Source of the DNA: Erythrobacter sp. BLCC-B19
GTDB taxonomy: Bacteria; Pseudomonadota; Alphaproteobacteria; Sphingomonadales; Sphingomonadaceae
Length of the DNA stretch: 64,000 nucleotides
Assembly: GCF_028621955.1 (NCBI RefSeq)
Contig: NZ_CP117516.1
Location: 642,001 to 706,000 of the forward strand
Direction: 5' to 3'
Shown: positions 41,633-52,028 of the stretch, in pieces
Layout of the letters: the number at the start of each line of letters is the position of its first letter
How positions within the stretch are numbered: position 1 is the stretch's first letter
Program-made: the position numbers and the translations under genes
Notes under the pieces: generated by a model
The model's input: the letters and a program-made list of their open reading frames with translations, nothing else
Database searches by the model: none
What the model was told of the DNA's origin: nothing

Positions 41633-42313
41633 CTAGCCCATCCACTCCTCACCCAGAGCGTCGGCCACCACGGCTGCGCGCAAGGCGGCGATGCCCATGC
41701 CCTTTTCGCTGCTGGTGAGGTGGATGTCCGGGTGCGCGGCGACGTGCTTTTTCGCTTCGGCGGCGGTGGCGCCTGCGACCTTTTCGAGGTCGCTCGCCTT
41801 GATCTTGTCGGTCTTGGTGAGGACAATCCGGTATCCGACCGCAGCCTGATCCAGCATCGTCATCATCGTGCGGTCCACGTCCTTGATGCCGTGGCGGCTG
41901 TCGATCAGCACCAGCGTGCGCGCCAGCACCTGCCGCCCGCGCAGATAGCTGTTCACCAGCGCCTTCCACTTCTCGACCACCTTTACCGGCGCCTTGGCAA
42001 AGCCATAACCCGGCATATCGACCAGCCGGAACAGCGGCAGAGCGCCCTCATCCTCGGGCCTGCCGACATCGAAGAAGTTGAGCTCCTGCGTCCGACCCGG
42101 CGTCACCGAAGCCCGCGCAATCGCCTTGCGCCCCGTCAGCGCGTTGAGCAGCGAGGACTTGCCGACGTTCGACCGGCCGCAGAACGCAATCTCGGGCACC
42201 ACCGGATCAGGCAGGAATTGCAGCTGCGGGGCAGAGCGCAGGAAATCGACCGGCCCTGAAAAGAGCCGCGATGCCGCTTCCTCGGCCTCGGCCTGACGTT
42301 CGGGATCGGTCAC
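41633..42313 (-). CDS. engB: Ribosome-biogenesis GTP-binding protein EngB (YihA/YsxC)
   Basis: 226-residue essential GTPase acting in 50S assembly. GRSNVGKSSLLNALTGRK is the G1 loop, SVTPGRTQELNFFDV covers G2, DMPGYGFAKAPV is G3, TKTDKI is G4 and HLTSSEKGMGI is the G5 region. It is the last gene of the rpmH-rnpA-yidD-yidC-engB run and starts five bases after the yidC stop. Confidence 0.96.
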   Translation of the reverse strand: MTDPERQAEAEEAASRLFSGPVDFLRSAPQLQFLPDPVVPEIAFCGRSNVGKSSLLNALTGRKAIARASVTPGRTQELNFFDVGRPEDEGALPLFRLVDMPGYGFAKAPVKVVEKWKALVNSYLRGRQVLARTLVLIDSRHGIKDVDRTMMTMLDQAAVGYRIVLTKTDKIKASDLEKVAGATAAEAKKHVAAHPDIHLTSSEKGMGIAALRAAVVADALGEEWMG

Positions 42314-42317
42314 GCCG

Positions 42318-44105
42318 CTATCCCTTCCCGGCCTTCTCCGCCGCTGCTGCCGCCGCCGCGTTCGCCGCCTTGAGCTGCGGGTGCTTGGAATAGAGATAGC
42401 TCTGCTGCGCCAGCGTCAGGATGTTCGAAGTCACCCAGTAGAGCAGCAGGCCCGCGGCAAAGGGCGCCATCACGAACATCAGGATCCACGGCATGATCGC
42501 GAACATCTGCTGCTGCACTGGGTCCATGGCCGCCGGATTGAGCTTGAAGGTCAGCCACATGGTGATCCCCAGCAGCACCGCAAGCGGGCCGATGGCGAGG
42601 AAGCCCGCGGGCACATCGTAAGGCAGCATCCCGAACAGGTTGAGGATATGCGCCGGGTCAGGCGCCGAGAGATCCTTGATCCACAGCACGAAGGGCTCGT
42701 GCCGCATCTCGATCGCCAGCACCAGCACCTTGTAGAGCGCGAAGAACACCGGAATCTGGATCAGCATCGGCAGGCAGCCGGACAAGGGGTTCACCTTCTC
42801 GTCCTTGTAGAGCTTCATGATCTCCTGCTGCTGGCGCTGCTTGTCGTCCTTGAAGCGCTCCTGGATCTCCTTCATCTTCGGCTGCACCGCCTTCATCGCC
42901 GCCATCGAGGCAAAGCCCTTCTGCGCGATCGGGAACATCAGCCCGCGGATGATGACGGTGAGCAGGATGATCGCCACCCCGAAATTGCCGACGAGACTAT
43001 TGAGCGTGCGCAGCAGCCACAGGATCGGCTTTTCGAAGATCTCGAACCAGCCCCAGCTGATCGCCTTGCCGAAATAGGTGATGCCGCCATCCTCGTACTT
43101 GTCGAGGATCAGACTGTCCTTGGCCCCGGCATAGAGGCGGGTCTGCTGCGCCATGCTGCCGCCTGCAGGGACGGTGGTGGTGCCATAGAGCAGATCGGTG
43201 CGGAACAGCTTGCCCGTGCCCGGCAGCGCCTTGAACCCCGCTTCACCGACGTTGACATTGCCCTTGCCGTCGCCCGGCACCAGTGCGGCGAGCCAGTATT
43301 GATCGGCAAAGCCGAGCCAGTCAGGCTTGCCCGCGGGATTCTCGGCGCCCAGTTCGGCAAGCTCGTCATAGGAATGGGGGTCCCACAGCGTCCCGCCGAA
43401 CACCCCGACCGGGCCGGAATGGGAGACGAACTGGTCAAGCGTCGCATTGACGCTGGTGCGCTTGATCAGCGCAAAGGGCTGGACGACCGCCGGGGCCGCG
43501 CTGGCATTGGTCACCGATTGCGCAACGGTGATCATGTAATCCTTGTCGATCGCAAAGCGCTGCGAATAGGTCACCCCATTGGCGTCGGTGTGGGTCAGCG
43601 TCACCGGCGAGGTCGGCGTCAGCTTCGTGCCGTCGGCCTGCCACACCAGGTTCGGCGCCTGCCGCACGCCGCCTGCGACAAAGCCGAACTCGGCGAAGTA
43701 TTGCACTGGCGTGCCCTCGGGCGCGAACAGGCGGACGGGGCCGGAATCCTTCTTCACCGTCTCGCGGTAATCCTTGAGGACGATGTCATCGATCCGCGCG
43801 CCGACGAGGTTGATCGACCCGGCAAGGCGGGGCGTATCGATGGTGACGCGGTTGGCGCTGGCGAGCGCGGTCTTGAGATCGACCTTGGCCGCCGCAGCCG
43901 CTTCGCCGCCCAGCCCGCTGGCACCGGGGGCAGTGCCCGCAGCCGGTGTCGTCGCCGTCGCACCTGGCTTGGCCTGCGCCGCCGTGCCCGGATTGGCCTG
44001 CGTCGAAATCGTGGCCTCGGGATACATGTAGCGCATCCCCATGTCCCACCCGAGAATGAGCAGGCCCGAAAGCACGACAGCGAGCAGAAGATTGCGATTG
44101 TTCAA
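42318..44105 (-). CDS. yidC: Membrane protein insertase YidC
   Basis: 595-residue inner-membrane insertase working alone or with SecYEG. The N-terminal helix (NRNLLLAVVLSGLLILGWDM) is followed by an alanine-rich spacer and a large periplasmic beta domain (about residues 80-340). The conserved five-helix core comes next, with MFPIAQKGFASMAAMKAVQPKM, LPMLIQIPVFFALYKVL and the closing NILTLAQQ. The start is a TTG, chosen because it begins right before the NRNLLLA signature and has CGGGG seven bases upstream. A neighbouring TTG two codons earlier is possible. No ATG gives a sensible N-terminus. Confidence 0.95.
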   Translation of the reverse strand: MNNRNLLLAVVLSGLLILGWDMGMRYMYPEATISTQANPGTAAQAKPGATATTPAAGTAPGASGLGGEAAAAAKVDLKTALASANRVTIDTPRLAGSINLVGARIDDIVLKDYRETVKKDSGPVRLFAPEGTPVQYFAEFGFVAGGVRQAPNLVWQADGTKLTPTSPVTLTHTDANGVTYSQRFAIDKDYMITVAQSVTNASAAPAVVQPFALIKRTSVNATLDQFVSHSGPVGVFGGTLWDPHSYDELAELGAENPAGKPDWLGFADQYWLAALVPGDGKGNVNVGEAGFKALPGTGKLFRTDLLYGTTTVPAGGSMAQQTRLYAGAKDSLILDKYEDGGITYFGKAISWGWFEIFEKPILWLLRTLNSLVGNFGVAIILLTVIIRGLMFPIAQKGFASMAAMKAVQPKMKEIQERFKDDKQRQQQEIMKLYKDEKVNPLSGCLPMLIQIPVFFALYKVLVLAIEMRHEPFVLWIKDLSAPDPAHILNLFGMLPYDVPAGFLAIGPLAVLLGITMWLTFKLNPAAMDPVQQQMFAIMPWILMFVMAPFAAGLLLYWVTSNILTLAQQSYLYSKHPQLKAANAAAAAAAEKAGKG

Positions 44106-44181
44106 GATCAAGCCCCGAGAGTATGCGACGCAAAGTGTATTATGGGGATAAGGCGGTGCTTTACCACCCCTCCCAGCGCTC

Positions 44182-44391
44182 CTAGGGCACGGGATCATGC
44201 CCGCAGCCGCCCCAGGGGTGGCAGCGCATTAGCCGCTTCGCTGCCATCCATCCACCCTTAAGCGCGCCGTATTTCCCGATCGCTTCGATCGCGTATTGGC
44301 TGCAGGATGGATAGTAGCGGCACGAGGGCGGCAGGATGCGCGACGGGCCAAGCTGCCAGCCGCGCGCGATGAGGATGAGCAGCTGCTTCAT
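44182..44391 (-). CDS. yidD: Membrane protein insertion efficiency factor YidD
   Basis: 69 residues. The family signature is complete: SRILPPSCRYYPSCSQYAIEAIGKYG followed by MAAKRLMRCHPWGGCGHDPVP, with conserved cysteines. It associates with the inner membrane and assists YidC. Its ATG overlaps the rnpA stop as ATGA, and yidC starts 76 bases downstream. Confidence 0.95.
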   Translation of the reverse strand: MKQLLILIARGWQLGPSRILPPSCRYYPSCSQYAIEAIGKYGALKGGWMAAKRLMRCHPWGGCGHDPVP

Positions 44392-44777
44392 TTGCGGCGC
44401 CCCCCGCTCCGATTGCCCTTGCGGGGCCGCCGCCCACCCGCCGGATCGCCGCGCCCGTCGCGCGCGCGTTCAAGCGCCTTGGCGAGTTCATCGGCCATCA
44501 GGTGAAAGTCCCGCTCGATCCCGCCCGCGCGGCCAATCAGCACGTGATCGTGATCGGGCAGGCCAGCGGTCGGCAGCGCAGCACGCAGCAACTCGCGAAA
44601 GCGCCGCTTCATGCGGTTGCGCACCACGGCATTGCCGATCTTCTTGGTGACGGTGATCCCGAAGCGGATGCCCTGCCCGTCGTTGGGCCGGGTAAGCAGC
44701 ACAAACCCCGCCCGCGCATTACGGGTGCCGGAATTGGCGCTGAGAAAATCGGCGCGCTTTGTGAGGACGGAGATCAT
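44388..44777 (-). CDS. rnpA: Ribonuclease P protein component
   Basis: 129-residue basic protein that partners the RNase P RNA in 5' tRNA maturation. The RNR signature is IRFGITVTKKIGNAVVRNRMKRRFREL near residues 35-61. An N-terminal KRADFLSAN also fits. The basic, glycine-rich tail (GRRPRKGNRSGGRRK) is longer than usual. It lies downstream of rpmH, separated by an array of hairpins, and is translationally coupled to yidD. Confidence 0.95.
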   Translation of the reverse strand: MISVLTKRADFLSANSGTRNARAGFVLLTRPNDGQGIRFGITVTKKIGNAVVRNRMKRRFRELLRAALPTAGLPDHDHVLIGRAGGIERDFHLMADELAKALERARDGRGDPAGGRRPRKGNRSGGRRK

Positions 44778-44797
44778 GGGTTCGCCGATAACGCAAA

Positions 44798-44897
44798 CGG
44801 GCTCCCGAAGGGAGCCCGCAAGGGCGACTGCCCGCCGCGGCCTATGCCGCGAAAGCCAAGCGGGCCGGACGGCCCGCGCCCGGCGCCTGAGGGCGCC
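44798..44897 (-). promoter_or_regulatory. Array of four hairpins between rpmH and rnpA
   Basis: In + strand coordinates the stems are 44798-44818 (CGGGCTCCC/GGGAGCCCG), 44836-44851 (CGCGGC/GCCGCG), 44860-44877 (GCGGGCC/GGCCCGC) and 44892-44897 with 44882-44887 (GGCGCC/GGCGCC). No T-run follows in the direction of transcription. They may act as a processing or attenuation region separating rpmH from rnpA. Confidence 0.6.
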
Positions 44898-44903
44898 AGA
44901 AAA

Positions 44904-45038
44904 TTAAGCGCAGAGCTTCTTGCGGCCGCGCGCACGACGGGCGCGAAGCACCTTCTGGCCGCCGGGAGTGGCCTTGCGGGCGAAGAAGCCGTGACGACGG
45001 GCGCGCACGAGATTGCTGGGCTGGAAGGTACGCTTCAT
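44904..45038 (-). CDS. rpmH: 50S ribosomal protein L34
   Basis: 44 residues. The sequence starts [21 protein letters not shown] and ends [11 protein letters not shown], matching L34 throughout. It is the first gene of the rpmH-rnpA-yidD-yidC-engB run. About 100 bases to the next gene hold its promoter, which I could not define. Confidence 0.97.
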   Translation of the reverse strand: MKRTFQPSNLVRARRHGFFARKATPGGQKVLRARRARGRKKLCA

Positions 45039-45137
45039 ATCATCCTCGAAAAGCTGACCGGCGGAACGTGCGGCAGAGAATCACTCACACGCCAACCGGG
45101 GCCGCATCGCTGCGGACCGCAAAACAGACCGGGGCCG

Positions 45138-46193
45138 TTATGGGAAAGCCGCCCCTGAGTCAAGCAGCCCCCAACGAAGATCGCCGCCAAGGTCGGCATA
45201 GGCGAGCTGCGGGGCTGCCAGCGTGACCGCAGAACCATCCGCGCCGTTCCGCCACGGCGCCCGCAGCGCATCGACCAGAGCAAGGCCTGACCGCGCGAGC
45301 GCCAGCCGCAGGGGGTCAGCAAGCGAAGCCGGGGCCGAGCGCGATGCCGGAACGCGCTGGCCCGCGTCCGCTTCAGGCGCGATCCAGCGCGCCATCTCGG
45401 CCCCCTCCAGCCACAGCGCGCCCGCGTGCGGCACCGAATTGGTCATCGCATAAAAGGCACGGGCCTGATCGGGGGCCATGCCCATTTCGGCGTAGTAATC
45501 GAGATAGAGCCGGTTTTCGGGCGCATCGGGGGCGAAATCGGCAGGCTCGCGCCCGCGCTCGTCGCGCCACGAATGCACGGCGAACAGCGCGCCCGGATCG
45601 ACCGTGCGGCGGGTGCCGGCAAGGAACAGCTCGACCGCGCCCGAGCGGGCCGATCCGCCGGCAGGCACATGGGTCGCAAGGCCGGCGGCGCGGATCGCGC
45701 GGCCAAGGCGCAGGTTGGCAAGATCATGCGAAGTGCCCGGCGCGTCGGCGAATTCGATCACTTCAATCCCGGGGAAGGCGGCGAGCATCGCAGCAAAGGC
45801 TTGCGGGCTGGCAGCGTCGGTGGTGCCGACAATCGCTGCGCGCCTGCCATCGATCACCCGGAACGGCCCGAACCGCGCGATCCCCGCGCCTGCTGCCGGA
45901 ACGCGGGGCGCGCCGGCAATGAAACGCACCGGCTGCTCGATCACGGTCTCGGTGATGGTCTGCGAACCGGCGCGGGTCACGGTCGTGGTGACGTTGCCAG
46001 TTACGGCGGGGGCGAAGGCCACGGGGGCTGCGGCGGGGGTATCATCGACCCGCACCCACTGGCCGGTGGCCGGATCCCATTCCTCGACCCAGCTGACACT
46101 CGAGACGACCCGCGCACCGGACTGCGCCAGCACCGCGCTGCTTGGCAGCAGCAGGGCGAGCGCAGCACAAATAAGGGCAAGAGCGCGGTTCAT
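45138..46193 (-). CDS. Periplasmic ClpP/crotonase-fold-like protein (COG3904-like)
   Basis: 351 residues with a signal peptide (VLAQS, about residue 24). The N-terminal 100 residues are unassigned. From about residue 115 it resembles COG3904-type ClpP-fold proteins: IEVIEFADAPGTSHDLANLRLGRAIRAAGLATHVPAGG, then SGAVELFLAGTRRTVDPGALFAVHSWRD. In that group the nucleophilic Ser lies in a CASAC-like motif. Here the position reads SARSGA, so activity is uncertain. The role is unknown. It is divergent from yifB. Confidence 0.6.
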   Translation of the reverse strand: MNRALALICAALALLLPSSAVLAQSGARVVSSVSWVEEWDPATGQWVRVDDTPAAAPVAFAPAVTGNVTTTVTRAGSQTITETVIEQPVRFIAGAPRVPAAGAGIARFGPFRVIDGRRAAIVGTTDAASPQAFAAMLAAFPGIEVIEFADAPGTSHDLANLRLGRAIRAAGLATHVPAGGSARSGAVELFLAGTRRTVDPGALFAVHSWRDERGREPADFAPDAPENRLYLDYYAEMGMAPDQARAFYAMTNSVPHAGALWLEGAEMARWIAPEADAGQRVPASRSAPASLADPLRLALARSGLALVDALRAPWRNGADGSAVTLAAPQLAYADLGGDLRWGLLDSGAAFP

Positions 46194-46372
46194 GCCCCGG
46201 ACAATCGCCCCGCGCCCCTTCCGAATTCGCCAAGATTTATGCTTTAAAAAAGCCTTAGTATCCGCACCTAGCCGCGCTGCCGGAGGGGGATCGTCGCAAC
46301 ATCGGCGAAACGCTCGACAAGTCTCTCAGAAACCTGCACAAACCCGGTCGGGGCGGAAGACGGGGGTTGCCG

Positions 46373-47863
46373 ATGGTCGCGCTGGTGAGAACGGTTGCCT
46401 ACCTCGGGCTGGAAGCGCGCGAGGTGGAGGTGCAGTGCCACATCGGCCCCGGCCTGCCGCGCTTCAATGTGGTCGGCCTGCCCGACAAGGCGGTGAGCGA
46501 AAGCCGCGAGCGGGTCTATGCCGCGATCGCCGCCATCGGCCTAGCGCTGCCGCCCAAGCGGATCACCATCAACCTCTCGCCCGCCGATCTGCCCAAGGAC
46601 GGATCGCATTTCGACCTGCCGATTGCGCTTGCCCTGCTCGCCGCAATGGGCGCGACCGATGCCGAACAATTGGGAGACTGGATCGCGGTGGGGGAACTCG
46701 CGCTGGATGGCCGGGTGGTCGCCAGCCCCGGCGTGCTGATCGCCGCGCTCCATGCGAGCACGGTCGGCGCTGGGCTGATTTGTCCGATGGAGCAAGGCCC
46801 GGAAGCGCGCTGGGCAAGCGGGGTGCCGGTGCTGGCGCCGCGTGATCTCACCAGCCTGCTGGGGCACCTCAAGGGCAGCCTCGTCCTCCCCGAGCCTGCG
46901 CGCGGGCAGGTGACGGGCGCGGCCCACGGCAATGACCTGCGGCAAGTGAAGGGGCAGGAAACCGCCAAGCGCGCCCTCGAGATCGCCGCGGCAGGCGGGC
47001 ACAATCTGATGATGGTCGGCCCGCCCGGATCGGGCAAGAGCCTGCTCGCCTCATGCCTGCCCGGCATCCTGCCCGAGCTCACCCCGGCCGAGGCGCTTGA
47101 GGTGTCGATGGTGCAATCGGTCGCAGGGATGCTTGAGGCAGGCCGCATCAGCCGCGCGCGGCCCTTCCGCGCGCCGCACCATTCGGCCAGCATGGCGGCT
47201 CTCACGGGCGGCGGGTTGAAGGTTCGCCCCGGCGAGGTCAGCCTTGCGCATCTGGGCGTGCTGTTCCTTGATGAACTGCCCGAATTCCAGCGCCCGGTGC
47301 TCGATTCGCTGCGCCAGCCGCTCGAAACCGGCCAGGTCGATGTCGCCCGCGCCAATGCCCATGTCACCTTCCCCGCCCGCGTCCAGCTGGTCGCCGCGAT
47401 GAACCCGTGCCGCTGCGGCTATGCCGGCGATCCGGCGCGCAACTGCAACAAGTATCCGCGCTGCGTGGGCGATTATCAGGCCCGCCTGTCCGGCCCCCTG
47501 CTCGACCGCATCGATCTTCACGTCCATGTCGGTGCTGTGAGCGCGCTCGACATGGCGCTCCCCCCGCCCGCCGAGGGCAGCGCCGAGGTTGCCGCCAGGG
47601 TCGCTGCTGCTCGCACTCGGCAGACCGCGCGCGGGGTCAGGTCGAATGCCGAGCTGGAGGGAGAAACCCTCGAACACCACGCCACCCCTGACGAGGCCGG
47701 GCGCAAGCTGTTGCTGCAAGCCGCGGAAAAGCTGCGCCTGTCCGCGCGCGGTTACACCCGGATGCTGCGAGTCGCGCGCACCATCGCCGATCTCGCGGGG
47801 GCGCAGACCGTGGGCCGTGTGCATATTGCCGAGGCGCTATCCTATCGGCTGATGACGGGCTAA
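46373..47863 (+). CDS. yifB: YifB/ComM-type Mg-chelatase-like AAA+ ATPase
   Basis: 496 residues. An N-terminal Lon-protease-like fold starts ALVRTVAYLGLEAREVEVQCHIGPGLPRFNVVGLPDKAV. The AAA+ module has Walker A VGPPGSGKSLLA, the RPFRAPHHSASMAAL motif, Walker B VLFLDELPEF and MNPCRCGY. The C-terminal Mg-chelatase-type domain includes LSARGYTRMLRVARTIADL. ComM in naturally transformable bacteria promotes branch migration during integration of foreign DNA. The ATG was used instead of a TTG two codons upstream. Confidence 0.95.
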   Translation: MVALVRTVAYLGLEAREVEVQCHIGPGLPRFNVVGLPDKAVSESRERVYAAIAAIGLALPPKRITINLSPADLPKDGSHFDLPIALALLAAMGATDAEQLGDWIAVGELALDGRVVASPGVLIAALHASTVGAGLICPMEQGPEARWASGVPVLAPRDLTSLLGHLKGSLVLPEPARGQVTGAAHGNDLRQVKGQETAKRALEIAAAGGHNLMMVGPPGSGKSLLASCLPGILPELTPAEALEVSMVQSVAGMLEAGRISRARPFRAPHHSASMAALTGGGLKVRPGEVSLAHLGVLFLDELPEFQRPVLDSLRQPLETGQVDVARANAHVTFPARVQLVAAMNPCRCGYAGDPARNCNKYPRCVGDYQARLSGPLLDRIDLHVHVGAVSALDMALPPPAEGSAEVAARVAAARTRQTARGVRSNAELEGETLEHHATPDEAGRKLLLQAAEKLRLSARGYTRMLRVARTIADLAGAQTVGRVHIAEALSYRLMTG

Positions 47864-47910
47864 GGAGCGCCATCAGGGCCGCCCCTCCCCCCGGCCCGAA
47901 CCAAGGCGCA

Positions 47911-48761
47911 TTGGCGATTACCGACGACCCTTCAGCACTGGCGATGGAACAGCCGCGCGGCCCTGCGCGCTGGCCAGCGCATTGGCTTGCCGTGATCCGC
48001 GATGCCTCGCGCCAGAGGAAGCTCGCCAGCCTCGCCATCGCGCTCCTGCTCGAATCGCTGATTGTGCTGTTGCTGCTGACGCTCGGCGCAAAGATCGCCG
48101 GCGAGGAGGATGAGGAAAAGGTATTCACGCCGTTCGTCGCGATCGAAATGCCTCCCGAACCGCAGCCCGAGACCGCGCAGCCCCCCGCCGCCGAGGAGCA
48201 GGCCAGCGCCGCCGCGCCGCAGCAGCCGGTGCCCGATACCGCGCTCCCACTGCCCGAAGCGCCGCGGCCCTCTCCGCTGAGCCGCAATCCGCAGCCTGCC
48301 CCGCCGCCGCAACCGCCCGCCCAGCCCCAACCCGAGGCCAGGCCCAGCGCCAGCCCCTCGCCCAAGATCGGGGCGCGAATCAGGCCCGGCGCGGCGATTG
48401 GCCCGGCAGACACCGGCAATCCGCGCACGGTCGGTGACAGCGAAAAGGTCGGCACGGCGCGCAACGGCGAGCCGCTCTATGCCGCGCGCTGGTATCGCGA
48501 ACCGACCGATCAGGAGCTGGCCGGCTATCTCTCGACCGCCAACGGCCCGGGCTATGCGCTGATCGAATGCAAGGTCGTGAGCGGCTATTACGTCGAGGAT
48601 TGCGGGTTACTGGCGGAAGGCCCGCAGGGTTCGATGATGGGCCGCGCCGTGCTGGCCGCCGCATGGCAGTTCCGCGTCCGCCCCGCGCGCCTCGGCGGGC
48701 GCGAGCAGTTCGGCACGTGGGTGCGGATCAGGATCGACTACACGGTGCGGCGGGCCAAGCC

Positions 48762-48765
<4 letters not shown>
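47911..48765 (+). CDS. TonB-like membrane-anchored protein
   Basis: 284 residues from a TTG start; an ATG 11 codons later is an equally good candidate. A single membrane helix (about residues 40-60) is followed by an acidic EEDEEKVFTPFVAIEMPPEPQP stretch and a proline-rich spacer to about residue 145. A C-terminal domain follows with ALIECKVVSGYYVEDCGLLAEGPQG and AAWQFRVRP. This is the TonB plan (anchor, Pro-rich spacer, small C-terminal domain), though the domain itself is divergent. No exbB/exbD genes are adjacent. It converges on recQ with a four-base overlap. Confidence 0.65.
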
Positions 48766-50561
<1,796 letters not shown>

Positions 50562-50637
50562 GGCCGCCGCTCTAGCCGAAGCGGGGCGTGATGGGCACCC
50601 GCAGCATGGCGCCTATCGACCGCTTATCCCTGAGAAT

Positions 50638-51189
50638 TCAGCGTGAGACTGCCTTCTTGGACGCAAGATCGACAACGTCGCCCTTGGCAAGGTCAGCGCC
50701 AGGCGTTGCAATGCTGCCGTCGGCGCGCTTGCCGAGGTTGGCCGGGCGCACCAGCCACAGATCCTGCGGGCCGAGGATGCGCCCGTCATGCGCGAGGATC
50801 GAGACCGGACCGATCGGCAAGCGATCCCGTTCGTCGACCAGCACCGGGTCTTCGACCACGTGCTCTGCGCCATAGCGCTGCCCCCACTGCCGCAGCGCGA
50901 GCATCGCAGGCAGCAGGTCGAAGCCCTTTTCGGTCAGGCGATATTCGATCTTGCGGCGATCATCGGCGCAGGGTTCGCGCTTCAAGATCCCATGCTCGAC
51001 GAGCTTGGCGAGGCGGTTGGAGAGGATGTTGCGGGCAATGCCCAGCTCGCTCAGGAATTCCTCGAAGTGTTTGAGACCATTGAAGCTGGCGCGCAGGATC
51101 ATGAACGACCAGCGTTCCCCCATCACCTCGAGCGCCTGCGGCAGCCCGCATTCGATGAGTTCGCGCAGCGGTTCTCTCAAATCACCCAT
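50638..51189 (-). CDS. HxlR-family winged-helix transcriptional regulator
   Basis: 183 residues. An HxlR domain in the first 110 residues reads CGLPQALEVMGERWSFMILRASFNGLKHFEEFLSELGIARNILSNRLAKLVEHGIL, followed by the wing REPCADDRRKIEYRLTEKG. A C-terminal extension of about 70 residues follows. The divergent 208-base region to the CC_3452-type gene has several inverted repeats likely to be its operators. I used the second ATG; an in-frame ATG 18 codons upstream is not conserved in appearance. Confidence 0.9.
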   Translation of the reverse strand: MGDLREPLRELIECGLPQALEVMGERWSFMILRASFNGLKHFEEFLSELGIARNILSNRLAKLVEHGILKREPCADDRRKIEYRLTEKGFDLLPAMLALRQWGQRYGAEHVVEDPVLVDERDRLPIGPVSILAHDGRILGPQDLWLVRPANLGKRADGSIATPGADLAKGDVVDLASKKAVSR

Positions 51190-51263
51190 AGGTCTGTGTC
51201 CCTTCCCCTTCCGGGGTGATGTATAACCGATTTTCGAGGCCACACAAAAAAATTTCAGTTTTC

Positions 51264-51335
51264 AGTTGCAACTCACAACCTAGTTTGTTAGGTAGCGAAT
51301 AGCAACTGGTTTCGAATCGAAATGTTGCATTGCAA
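51264..51335. promoter_or_regulatory. Cluster of inverted repeats between hxlR-type gene and CC_3452-type gene
   Basis: AGTTGCAACT (51264-51273), ACCTA-N6-TAGGT (51278-51293), TTTCGA-A-TCGAAA (51310-51322) and TTGCA-T-TGCAA (51325-51335) follow one another in an AT-rich divergent intergenic region. They are likely operators, HxlR sites being the obvious candidate. Confidence 0.55.
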
Positions 51336-51397
51336 AATACGGTGAGTGAGACCACAGGGGCACCCGCCCCACACAAAAACAGGCAAAGGATTCCCCG

Positions 51398-51742
51398 ATG
51401 ATCAACACCCTCTCGATCCCCCGCAGCGGCAAGTTCGCAATCCTCGCTTCGGCGCTGCTGTACACCGGCCTTTCGTTCGGCGTCGCCAGCGGCGCTGCGC
51501 CCCTGCAGGCTGCTGGCGCGCCCTATTACACCGCGACGCTGTCGGCCCCGGCGAGCGAAACCAAGGCCGTGGCCGATGGCGTGGCATGGGCGTGCAAGGA
51601 CGCGACCTGCGTTGCCAACAAGACCACCGCCCGCCCGCTGCGCGTGTGCCGCGGCCTGAACCGCAAGTTCGGTGAAGTCGCTACCTTCAAGGTCGACGGT
51701 CAGGAAATCACAGCCGAAGAACTGGCCAAGTGCAACGGCTGA
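51398..51742 (+). CDS. CC_3452-family small secreted protein
   Basis: 114 residues. A signal-like hydrophobic N-terminus (LASALLYTGLSFGVASGAA) is followed by YYTATLSAPASETKAVADGVAWACKDATCVANKTTARPLRVC and a closing VDGQEITAEELAKCNG. This pattern, with four cysteines, matches the CC_3452 family name I know from Caulobacter. The function is unknown. It is divergent from the HxlR regulator and followed by a strong terminator. Confidence 0.8.
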   Translation: MINTLSIPRSGKFAILASALLYTGLSFGVASGAAPLQAAGAPYYTATLSAPASETKAVADGVAWACKDATCVANKTTARPLRVCRGLNRKFGEVATFKVDGQEITAEELAKCNG

Positions 51743-51810
51743 TCGCCGCCTGACCGCACGAAGTCCCTCTCTGTCCGGGCGTCCCCCCTCTCCAACCCGG
51801 ACGGAGCCAG

Positions 51811-51847
51811 AACCCCCGGTGCCCCGGCACCGGGGGTTGTTTTTTTA
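51811..51847 (+). terminator. Rho-independent terminator after the CC_3452-type gene
   Basis: A 13-bp stem (AACCCCCGGTGCC with GGCACCGGGGGTT) on a two-base loop (or 12 bp on four), followed by GTTTTTTT. Confidence 0.92.
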
Positions 51848-51866
51848 GGGCTTGGTGCTTGTTTGT

Positions 51867-52004
51867 CGAACCCGCATCCGCGGGTTCGTCCTCGGTGAGT
51901 TCTTTTGTTCCGCACGCCGTCCGGCGCGCGAAATCCTCGCTCACGCGGCCTGAAGGCCGCATCGCTGCGGGCGGCCGGTCGGCCTTGCGGTCGCTGCGCG
52001 ACCG
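51867..52004. repeat. Array of GC-rich hairpins downstream of the CC_3452-type gene
   Basis: Consecutive stem-loops: CGAACCCGC/GCGGGTTCG (51867-51888, 9 bp), GCGGCC/GGCCGC (51945-51960), GGCC/GGCC (51973-51984) and CGGTCGC/GCGACCG (51988-52004, 7 bp). They fill the gap between the terminator and the end of the HAD gene, without a gene. Confidence 0.6.
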
Positions 52005-52028
52005 GGTCAGCGCTTCAACGCGCGCCCT

